A stretch of DNA of 6,466 nt from CAVSUR01 sp052143655 (lineage in GTDB: Bacteria; Actinomycetota; Actinomycetes; Streptosporangiales; Streptosporangiaceae). This document shows, in pieces, positions 1 through 5,667 of this stretch. The notes under the pieces are model-generated. The model saw only the letters and a program-made list of their open reading frames with translations, was not told the origin of the DNA and did no database searches. The stretch is from assembly GCA_052143655.1 (NCBI GenBank), contig JBKQSL010000164.1:1-6466 (forward strand), read 5' to 3'. The number at the start of each line of letters is the position of its first letter. The first letter of the stretch is position 1. The position numbers were made by a program, and so were the translations under genes.

Positions 1-81
1 GGCTCCCAGGTCAGAGGCATGATCACGGCTCTCACGCCGGCGCCCGTGGAACGGGTCTGGTGAATAGGCCTATCGCTCTGT

Positions 82-264
82 ATGACCAGTCCGATCAGGG
101 TGCGCCATAGAGTCGCTGCCCAGCTGAAGGGCAGCCACGCCGTCTACCGGCGAACCGCGGATGGGAAGGTGGCGGTGGTGCCCGAGCACGGCCGGCCAAG
201 CGGGGCACCCCCTCTCTGTCGATCCTGCGGCAGGCGGGGCTCACAGAGAGGGTCAGCGCCAATC
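82..264 (+). pseudogene. HicA-type toxin remnant, frameshifted
   Basis: HicA toxins are small double-stranded-RNA-binding-fold ribonucleases that cleave mRNA and are normally neutralised by HicB. The first half reads in the frame of an ATG at 82 and contains KGSHAVYRR (from 127) followed by DGKVAVVPEHG. This matches the HicA core, including the conserved glycine and catalytic histidine in KGSH. The second half, GTPSLSILRQAGLTER (204-251), matches the usual HicA C-terminus but lies in a different frame, so a frameshift falls at about 190-204 in a C/G-rich run. The normal N-terminal helix (SGxxVIRALxxxGF type) is not visible upstream of 112. No HicB antitoxin is seen on either side, and the IS element begins 80 bases downstream. 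I read it as a dead toxin gene. The alternative is a sequencing indel, but the missing N-terminus argues against that. The end points are approximate. Confidence 0.6.
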
Positions 265-342
265 AGGCCCGGATACTGAGAGAGATCCGGTTCAGGGTGC
301 GACGCTGTGCCGATTCGGAGTGGGTGGGCCGCTGGCTGGTTA

Positions 343-361
343 GCTACTTCGACCTGAAAAA
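343..361 (+). repeat. Left terminal inverted repeat of the IS
   Basis: GCTACTTCGACCTGAAAAA here is the exact reverse complement of 1954-1972. Further inward the two ends share only loose GGCGGG-rich similarity. Confidence 0.88.
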
Positions 362-432
362 GTCGCCGGGCGGGGTGGGCGGGTTCGGGCTTGCCCGGCC
401 GGCCGTTTCTGATCTTGGTTGCGGGGCTTGGT

Positions 433-1872
433 TCAGGTGGTCAGGGCAGCGATCTTGACCAGGTTGTGCGCCAGGACCCCGTAGCCGGCCCAGGTCCGTG
501 CTCCCTGGGTGCCGTCCAGGCGGGTGCGGTCCCAGCCGTACTGGCGTTTAAGGGTGGCGATCCGGCCTTCGCTGCCGGTCCGCCACTTGACTGCCCGCCG
601 GAACGCGCGCCGCCGTTCGGCGGTCTGGCGGGCCTTGCCGGGTTTGCCCTTGCGGGGGATGACCACGTGGCGGACCCCGAGCCCGTGCAGGTCGTCGTCG
701 ATGGCCTTCTCACCGTAGCTGCGGTCGGCGGTGACGGTTGCGGGTGTCTTCCCGGCCCGCTTGATGACCCGGGCCACGGCCGGGGCGAGCTGCGGGCCGT
801 CGGCGGGGTTGCCCTGCTCGAGGGCGTAGTCGGCGATGATCCCGTCGTCGTTGTCGGTGACCTGCGCCTTGTACCCGAATTCCACGGGCTTGCCCAGGCG
901 GCCCTTGGCGATCGGGCGGGCGTCGGCGTCGTGCAGGCTGACCCGCCGGGTTGCCCCGCCGGGCATCGTGCCGGCCAGCCGCTGCCGGGCCTGCGCGGCG
1001 ACCGTCTTGGTCACCTGCAGCAGCCCGGCCAGGTCATTGACCGCCCGGCGCAGCCGGCCGCGCCGCCGCCCCGCGGCCGGGTCGGCGAGCCCGGCCGCGG
1101 CCAGGGCCGCCGCCTTCGCCTCGGCGCGGCGCAGCGCGCGGCGGGCGTTACCCAGCAGCCGCTGCGCCTCTGCGGCGGCGCGTTCGGCCAGCCCGGCCAG
1201 CTCCCCGGTCACCCGGGCCACCACGGCCTGCTTCTCGTCCCGGGCCTGCGCGGCCCGTGACCGCAACTTCGCCGCGATCGCATGCGCCCGCCGGCCGGCC
1301 GCGCGGCTGCGGTCACGCACCCTGGTCCGCCTCGCCCCTCCCGCGGCCTGGATCCGCCGCCCGGTCGCCGCGACCTGGCGGATAGCCCTGGCCAGCAGCC
1401 CAGAATCGGTCGGATAGGCCACGTTCGCCGGCACCACCGTGGTGTCCGCGCGCAGCCGCGAGACCCGCGGCAGCTTGTCCCCGGCCGCCTTGGCCCACAG
1501 CGCCTCGTTCAGCCCGGCCACCGCATCCGCGCCGCACCGGGTGGTCAGCTTGATCAGCGTCGTCGGATGCGGCACCGTCGCATTCAGCGGGATCCGGCAA
1601 AACCGCCGCCAGCTGATCGAGTCACTGACTTCGGCGCACAAGCTCTCAAACCCCAGCCGGCAGCGGAACTTCAAGAACATCAGCCGCAGATACCACTCCG
1701 CCGGCGTCGACGGCCGCCCCAGCACCGGATGAAAATACGGCGCGAACGGCGCGAAGAACACCGGGTCATCCAGCAGCGCATCCACCCGAGCCAGCTCCGG
1801 CGGCAGCCGCAGCACCTCCGCCGGAAGTAACAACTCCCACCCAGACGGCCGATCGCCTATCGTGCGGAACAT
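433..1872 (-). CDS. DDE transposase of the IS (ISNCY/IS1182-like)
   Basis: A 479-residue transposase that would cut and rejoin the ends of the surrounding element. The N-terminus (FRTIGDRPSGW, then LLDDPVFFAPF and RPSTPAEWYLRLMFLKFR) is typical of a large actinobacterial transposase family. The likely catalytic triad is D143 (in RADTTVV), D383 (in TADRSYGE) and E435 (in GSEGRIATLKR). Between D143 and D383 lies a long Ala/Arg-rich helical, probably coiled-coil, insertion at about residues 170-290. The ATG at 1872 is chosen because GATCGAGG sits 6-9 bases upstream as a ribosome binding site. A GTG at 1896 would add eight residues but has a poorer context. No frameshift or internal stop is seen. 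The long plus-strand frames opposite this gene are shadows caused by high GC. Confidence 0.93.
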   Translation of the reverse strand: MFRTIGDRPSGWELLLPAEVLRLPPELARVDALLDDPVFFAPFAPYFHPVLGRPSTPAEWYLRLMFLKFRCRLGFESLCAEVSDSISWRRFCRIPLNATVPHPTTLIKLTTRCGADAVAGLNEALWAKAAGDKLPRVSRLRADTTVVPANVAYPTDSGLLARAIRQVAATGRRIQAAGGARRTRVRDRSRAAGRRAHAIAAKLRSRAAQARDEKQAVVARVTGELAGLAERAAAEAQRLLGNARRALRRAEAKAAALAAAGLADPAAGRRRGRLRRAVNDLAGLLQVTKTVAAQARQRLAGTMPGGATRRVSLHDADARPIAKGRLGKPVEFGYKAQVTDNDDGIIADYALEQGNPADGPQLAPAVARVIKRAGKTPATVTADRSYGEKAIDDDLHGLGVRHVVIPRKGKPGKARQTAERRRAFRRAVKWRTGSEGRIATLKRQYGWDRTRLDGTQGARTWAGYGVLAHNLVKIAALTT

Positions 1873-1953
1873 GGTGACCTCGATCCCTTCCAGCACAAGG
1901 GGTCGAGGTCATCCTCCCTCCTGACACACGACGATCAAGACCCGCCACCCGGG

Positions 1954-1972
1954 TTTTTCAGGTCGAAGTAGC
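1954..1972 (-). repeat. Right terminal inverted repeat of the IS
   Basis: The plus strand reads TTTTTCAGGTCGAAGTAGC, the exact complement of the left repeat at 343-361. It lies 81 bases upstream of the transposase start, so the transposase promoter must lie in or near this end. It is also only 107 bases upstream of the unknown gene at 2080. Confidence 0.88.
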
Positions 1973-2013
1973 CAGCGAGGCTCCGCCTCTGACCGCCGAG
2001 GCTGACTGTTCTG

Positions 2014-2069
2014 CCTGCTCACCGGTGCCGGCAGGTTCAGGCTGGGGACGGTAATGCCGGCTGAGCAGG
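2014..2069 (+). promoter_or_regulatory. Bulged stem-loop covering the ribosome binding site of the 2080 gene
   Basis: CCTGCTCA (2014-2021) pairs with TGAGCAGG (2062-2069), and GCCGGC (2027-2032) pairs with GCCGGC (2056-2061). This gives 14 base pairs with a five-base bulge (2022-2026) and a loop of 23 bases. The 3' arm includes most of the AGGAG Shine-Dalgarno at 2067-2071. A competing shorter hairpin can form between CCTGC (2014-2018) and GCAGG (2031-2035) and would free the Shine-Dalgarno. The pairing is seen directly. Translational control is inference, since GC-rich DNA forms stems easily. Confidence 0.45.
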
Positions 2070-2079
2070 AGTGGTCGTC

Positions 2080-3699
2080 ATGTCGCATGTGGTCACGGTC
2101 CCGGAGCTGCTGGATGGTCATACGGTGCTCGACATCGAGTGCCTGGACCGCGTCTACCTGAGCGGCTATGTGCCGACGCTCCAGGTCGGCGGGCAGGTCT
2201 TCACGTTCCTGCATGATCACCGGGGCATGCCGGTCGCCTCGCCGGCGGTGTTCGGTCAGATCAGCGGCCGGTTCCGCCAGGCGGTCGACCGGTTCGCTCA
2301 GATGAATGACATCCCGGTGGTCAAGTTCAAGAAGGGCATCCGCAAGCTCGATGTGATGCAGCGCTACTTACGCGCCGCCGCGCGTGCTGACCGGCCCGGC
2401 GTGGCGGCGATCGGCCGGGCGGAGGAGTTCCAGCTGGTATGGGATGCGCGCCGGCGCGACAGCGCCCCGTCCAGGCCGCCGCAGTTCTTCTTCGTCAAGG
2501 CCGAGCGGCGGGTGACCTGCTATTACTTCTATGTCTTCGACGAGCGGTGGGGGCCGGGGTTCATCAAGGTCTGCGCGTACTTCCCGTATCCGGTGAAGGT
2601 CTGGGTCAACGGCCACGAGTGGGCCAAGCGCCAGCTGACCCGAGCCGGGGCGGGGTTCATTGAGCTGTCCAACGGGTTCGCTGCCTGCGATGACCCGGCC
2701 GGGCTGCAGGCCATCTGCGACCGGCTCGGGCCCGCTGAGATCCAGGCGTTCTTCGACCGGTGGCTGTCACGGCTCCCGGTGCCGCTGACGGCCGCTGACC
2801 AGGCCGCGGGCTACTGGTGGGAGTTGTCGATGCGGCAGGTCGAGACCTCCCGCACCATGGTGTTCGACGCCCCGCGGCAGGCCCGCGCGTTCTTCGAGGC
2901 GCTGATCGCCGACAACCTCGACCTGGGCCGCCCTGAGCACGTCGAGATCCTGTTCAAGCGGGATCCCCGCGGCCGCAAGCCCAAAGACCAGGCCGGCGGG
3001 AGGTTCAGGACCGCCATCGACCGCAACAGCCAGGGCGTCACCATCAACGCGTTCTGGCGGCACTCCAGAGTGAAGCAGTATTTGAAGGACGGCCGCGCCC
3101 TGCGGATCGAGACCGTGGTCAACTCACCCGACGACCTGGGCTGCCAGCGCCGCCTGCACAACCTCCCCGAACTCCAGGCCCGGGCGCGTGCGATCAACGC
3201 CCGGCTGCTGGAAACTGAACGTGTCGGCCAGGGTTGCGTCTTCGATAGTCCAGCCTTTGCGCGGATATCGCAGCCCACCCTCACCCAGGATGGCCGGAGG
3301 GCCCCGGGATTACGTTTCGGCGACCCTCGAGTCATGGCCCTGGCCGGCGCCCTCGCCAGCACGCTGACCGCCGTCACCGGCATCACCAACAAGAGCCTGC
3401 GCGCCTTGATGACCGGGCTGCTCGGCGCCGCCTACAGCGTCAACCAGGCCAGCTACGACCTGACCCGCCTGTCCCGCAACGGCATCATCACCCGCATCCC
3501 GCACCGCAACCTGTATGCCCTCACCCCCGACGGCCTGCGCTTCGCGATCTTCTACAGCAAAGTCCACGACCGCGTCCTGCGCCCGCTCATGGCCGGCGAC
3601 CAGCCCCAGGCCCCGCCCCCGCTCCGCGATGCACTGCGCGTCATCGACCACGAAGTCACCCGGCGCCTCGCCGCAGCACGGCTCCCGGCGGCCGCCTGA
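2080..3699 (+). CDS. Conserved protein of unknown function, C-terminal winged-helix-like region
   Basis: A 539-residue protein with no function I can name. I recognise the sequence pattern as a conserved bacterial family. N-terminal region: VLDIECLDRVYLSGYVP at residues 17-32, then IPVVKFKKGIRK. Middle: YYFYVFDERWGPGFIK (148-163), YFPYPVKVWVNGHEWAKRQ (167-185), WWELSMRQVETSRTMVFD (246-263) and HSRVKQYLKDGRALRIET (328-345), rich in charged and aromatic residues. Residues about 411-492 look like a winged helix-turn-helix: helices, then ASYDLTRLSRNGIITRI, a short hairpin RNLYALTPDG and a closing helix. No signal peptide or membrane segment is seen, so a cytoplasmic, nucleic-acid-binding role is likely but inferred. 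ATG 2080 is chosen because AGGAG at 2067-2071 is eight bases away. GTG 2071 would overlap that site. The frame is intact and the gene stands alone between an IS end and an IS110 remnant. A transposase or recombinase role is possible, but no classical DDE, HUH or tyrosine/serine signature is visible. Confidence 0.88.
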   Translation: MSHVVTVPELLDGHTVLDIECLDRVYLSGYVPTLQVGGQVFTFLHDHRGMPVASPAVFGQISGRFRQAVDRFAQMNDIPVVKFKKGIRKLDVMQRYLRAAARADRPGVAAIGRAEEFQLVWDARRRDSAPSRPPQFFFVKAERRVTCYYFYVFDERWGPGFIKVCAYFPYPVKVWVNGHEWAKRQLTRAGAGFIELSNGFAACDDPAGLQAICDRLGPAEIQAFFDRWLSRLPVPLTAADQAAGYWWELSMRQVETSRTMVFDAPRQARAFFEALIADNLDLGRPEHVEILFKRDPRGRKPKDQAGGRFRTAIDRNSQGVTINAFWRHSRVKQYLKDGRALRIETVVNSPDDLGCQRRLHNLPELQARARAINARLLETERVGQGCVFDSPAFARISQPTLTQDGRRAPGLRFGDPRVMALAGALASTLTAVTGITNKSLRALMTGLLGAAYSVNQASYDLTRLSRNGIITRIPHRNLYALTPDGLRFAIFYSKVHDRVLRPLMAGDQPQAPPPLRDALRVIDHEVTRRLAAARLPAAA

Positions 3700-3772
3700 C
3701 CAGCCCGACCCGCGCCTCATCCCCAGATACCCGGCCGAAAAACTCAAGACAAACGTCAAAGTCCTGCGAAGC

Positions 3773-3889
3773 AAGCTCCGCTAGGCCAGCGACATCATGG
3801 TCATAGCGCGCCTGATGCACGATCTCGCCCTGCGGATCGGCCAGGCACAGCTGATGAAAAGAATTACCCCAGTCAATCCCGGCGAACAG
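3773..3889 (-). pseudogene. IS110-family transposase, N-terminal remnant
   Basis: IS110 transposases are DEDD recombinases whose RuvC-like domain starts with an (F/V)AGIDWG motif. Here the minus strand reads LFAGIDWGNSFHQLCL, then DPQGEIVHQ and HDVAGLAEL, a clear match to the first 40 residues of the family. The Asp in GIDWG (codon 3874-3872) is the first catalytic residue. After LAEL the reading (SQDFDVCLEFFGR) no longer looks like the family, and the frame then enters the antisense of the 2080 gene. The remaining roughly 350 residues, including the C-terminal serine domain, are absent. A GTG at 3958 opens the same frame but adds 23 residues without family resemblance. It is a truncated relic and cannot be active. 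Confidence 0.72.
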
Positions 3890-4242
3890 CCCGTCGGCCC
3901 CAGCCGACCGGACCAGCGAAGAATCTCCCAACCCACAATCCCTTCCCGGACACGTCACCGGACGGCCGGCCGGGCTGGAACCTCATCACGGCGCTCGAAG
4001 CGCTACTCCCGCTGGCCACTACGCGGCCCGCCTCCGCCCGGAGGGATAGGTCTGCATGCGGGCCTCGAAGGCAAACGTCTGCACAGGTCCTCCCCAGACG
4101 GCGCGGTGACCGGCGAGACCATCTCGCCAGCACGAAGCGTGGACTGATGAGCCCTGCAAACAGACCTCGCCGCAAAACAGCAACCAGACCCTGCGAGCCA
4201 TTCAGCGGCCGCCGCTTGATAGAGGAGCTAGCCACAGCCTCG
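3890..4242. other. No recognisable gene; possible IS110 left-end remnant
   Basis: Short frames exist on both strands, but none has a recognisable motif or a good ribosome binding site. This stretch lies upstream of the IS110 transposase remnant. In intact IS110 elements that side is the non-coding left end that templates the bridge RNA. I cannot define an element boundary or an RNA fold here, so the link is only positional. GCAGGG occurs twice on the minus strand, at about 4160 and 4190. Confidence 0.35.
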
Positions 4243-4331
4243 CTAACGGGCGGGCCGGGTGAGGATCTCCATGAGGTGGCCGTCGGGGTCATCAGGCTCT
4301 TGTCCCATCGGCACGAACGGCCCGCGCCCTC
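4243..4331 (-). pseudogene. VOC/glyoxalase-type protein, C-terminal remnant
   Basis: The minus strand reads GRGPFVPMGQEP, then DDPDGHLMEILTRPAR and a TAG stop at 4243-4245. DPDGHLxEI near the C-terminus is a signature of the vicinal oxygen chelate fold (glyoxalase, bleomycin resistance, extradiol dioxygenase). Its glutamate is normally a metal ligand. Only about 28 codons are recognisable. Upstream the frame runs into the small conserved gene at 4332-4706, in another reading frame, with no VOC similarity. The rest of the roughly 120-residue protein is missing. It is a 3' fragment left by a deletion or recombination join near 4331. No start codon for independent expression is evident. Confidence 0.55.
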
Positions 4332-4706
4332 TCAGGTGGCCAGCCCCAGGTGCTCCAGGTACGCGGCAAGGCCCGCCTGCATCGTGTAGGGCCCCCGGAT
4401 CTCCTGCAGGCGAGGCGGGACCTGGGAGTAATCCAGGTACGGGTGGTCGCCGCAGTCGCAGCAGATGACCTCGAACACGCCGGTGTAGCCACCTTCGGCC
4501 CGGCCCTCCACCAGCCGGGCAGGCTGGAGCCGCAGGGACGCCGTGGTGCCGTGGCCGGGCTGGCCAGCCGGAGGCACCGGGCTGGCCCGGTCAACTTCAG
4601 CGCGGCGCCCCGGATCATAGGCATGGCGGGCGCGAGGCGCTGCGGAGACGGCACTCAAACGGCCAGCCGACCGGATACCGGTGACCTGCAGATCTGCGCG
4701 ACTCAC
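4332..4706 (-). CDS. Small conserved hypothetical protein
   Basis: Up to 124 residues. The second half is well conserved among actinomycetes as I recall: RLQPARLVEGRAEGGYTG (59-76), FEVICCDCGDHPYLDY (78-93), LQEIRGPY and AGLAAYLEHLGL at the end. A CxxC pair within CCDCG (82-86) could be half of a metal site, but no second pair is present. No enzymatic function is known to me. The listed start is a GTG at 4704-4706 with a G-run four bases upstream, a weak site. The first 43 residues are low-complexity and unlike the family, so a GTG at 4575-4577 (81 residues), or a start lost by rearrangement, is also possible. The stop is one base from the VOC remnant. It appears cytoplasmic and soluble. Confidence 0.6.
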   Translation of the reverse strand: MSRADLQVTGIRSAGRLSAVSAAPRARHAYDPGRRAEVDRASPVPPAGQPGHGTTASLRLQPARLVEGRAEGGYTGVFEVICCDCGDHPYLDYSQVPPRLQEIRGPYTMQAGLAAYLEHLGLAT

Positions 4707-4828
4707 TCAACCCCCCGGGGGCGATAGGGGTAGATACTTGCCACTGCCGGGTCCGGAGCAGCGCCTCACGTCCGCTTTCAACCGTTGCACCCCCGGTTCT
4801 GCAAACCCGCTCAGCAAGCTAGGAACTT

Positions 4829-4847
4829 AAGCTGAACGTTCGAGCTT
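4829..4847. repeat. Near-perfect palindrome around GAACGTTC
   Basis: AAGCT GAAC GTTC G AGCTT is symmetrical apart from one extra G. It sits upstream of the broken gene at 5004 and downstream (in plus sense) of the start of the 4706 gene, a plausible operator position. It does not fit the actinobacterial LexA box, which has four bases between GAAC and GTTC. Its function is unknown. Confidence 0.35.
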
Positions 4848-4936
4848 TGACGGGCCCCGGCGGTAACCCCGCCAGAGCCGTGGTGCGTCTTTCCCCCAGG
4901 CGGGGAATCGCGGGCCGCCGGGGCGAGCGCCTCCGT

Positions 4937-4982
4937 TAGCCGTCACCTGGAGCGGCTACAGTAATTGCTACGCCTTAGCCGC
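4937..4982 (+). repeat. Alternating TAGCCG / CGGCTA / TAGCCG repeats in a leader
   Basis: TAGCCG at 4937-4942, CGGCTA at 4953-4958 and TAGCCG at 4976-4981. The middle copy can pair with either neighbour. The downstream pairing extends to seven bases (GCGGCTA 4952-4958 with TAGCCGC 4976-4982). The two hairpins are mutually exclusive, and the last ends 21 bases before the start of the broken gene at 5004. Pairing is visible; a regulatory role is inference. Confidence 0.35.
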
Positions 4983-5003
4983 CGCGGGCGCCATAGTGGG
5001 TCC

Positions 5004-5667
5004 GTGCAGGACCGGTATGCGGGTGATCTTGGCGACTACCTGAAATTCGGGCTGCTCCGCGTGCTTGCGCCGCCCGGCTCTCCGGCATCTCCGCAGCTTG
5101 GCGTCGTGTGGTACCGCACCGCAGTGAGGCCATCAGCAGCTGAAGGGAATAGTTGACGCTGACGAGAGGAGCACAGCTGCCCTGGCCGGCGCTGACATCC
5201 TCCGCGCTGTCACGCGTTACCTTGACGAGCGGCTGGACTTCTCCGACCTTCCGGTGACGGCCCGGGAAGCCCGCTGTACCCGCCGCCGGGCCTGGCTGGA
5301 GCGCGCCCTGACCGCCACGGCGGGCCGTGATCTGATCTTCGCTGATCCCGACAACGGCATCCGCCCGGCGCAGCACCCGGTCCCCGCCTACAGGACCAAG
5401 GCGGTCAAGCACGCTTATCTTGACGAACTCGCCGCCTTCGCCCGGCGCGGCCAGTCGCTGATCGTCTACCACCATGCAGACCGCACGGCAGCCGTCGAGC
5501 AGCAAGCGATCAGCCGGCTCTGCGAGCTCACTCGTGAAGTACCCGTCGAGGCAATCGCCGCTGTGCGCGCTTCGAAAGAACTACCTGTCTATTGGCCGGC
5601 CGCCTGCCGACCGAAAGCGGAAACCCCGGCGCCGCTCAGCAGGGCAACCTGCGCGCAGAACGTCTAG
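5004..5667 (+). pseudogene. Broken conserved gene of the DRYxGDxGD...DPDNG family
   Basis: Two pieces of one protein in different frames. Piece one starts at GTG 5004 (QDRYAGDLGDYLKFGLLR, then LGVVWY) and hits TGA at 5154-5156. Piece two is open from 5128 to the TAG at 5665-5667 and contains IVDADERS, RYLDERLDFSDLP, LIFADPDNGIR and KHAYLDELAAFARRGQ followed by SLIVYHHADR. From memory, intact relatives of about 200-250 residues carry both pieces in this order, with roughly 40-50 residues (a PDExHNxDGKH-like stretch) between WY and IVDAG. Here that stretch is missing, so a deletion with frameshift lies near 5118-5143. DPDNG resembles a methyltransferase motif IV, but function is unknown. The C-terminus after AAVRAS (about 5574) also departs from the family, perhaps by a second frameshift. 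A GTG at 5254 could open the second piece, but a stable product is doubtful. Confidence 0.65.

Larger units (their letters stand above)
343..1972 (-). mobile_element. Complete insertion sequence, about 1.63 kb, ISNCY/IS1182-like
   Basis: The element is bounded by perfect 19-bp inverted repeats (343-361 and 1954-1972) and encloses one DDE transposase gene on the minus strand. Total length of 1630 bases is normal for a single-gene IS with a transposase of about 480 residues. The bases just outside the repeats (GGTTA on the left, CAGCG on the right) do not form a convincing target duplication. The true ends may therefore differ by a base or two, or the flanks may have rearranged after insertion. 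Family assignment comes from the transposase and is from memory, so ISNCY versus IS1182 is uncertain. The element looks intact and potentially active. Confidence 0.85.
4707..5003. other. Intergenic region with inverted repeats, no gene seen
   Basis: This lies between the divergent small gene (4706, minus) and the broken gene (5004, plus), so promoters for both would be expected here. I cannot assign -35/-10 boxes with confidence. It contains a near-palindrome at 4829-4847, a GGCGG/CCGCC hairpin near 4860-4874, and the TAGCCG/CGGCTA repeats listed separately. No tRNA T-arm or other RNA gene signature was found. Confidence 0.4.

Noticed and set aside
391..1260. Long plus-strand open frame of 289 codons opposite the transposase
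   Set aside because: It is antisense to a clear DDE transposase, has low-complexity Gly/Ala/Pro composition and no family resemblance. It is a GC-driven shadow frame.
2811..3392. Minus-strand open frame of 193 codons within the unknown gene
   Set aside because: It lies antisense to the intact, motif-rich 2080-3699 gene and shows no recognisable domain.
3687..3696. GGCGGCCGCC palindrome at the stop of the unknown gene as a terminator
   Set aside because: Too short, inside the coding end, and not followed by a T-run.
4829..4847. GAACGTTC palindrome as an SOS (LexA) box
   Set aside because: The actinobacterial box needs GAAC and GTTC separated by four bases. Here they are adjacent.
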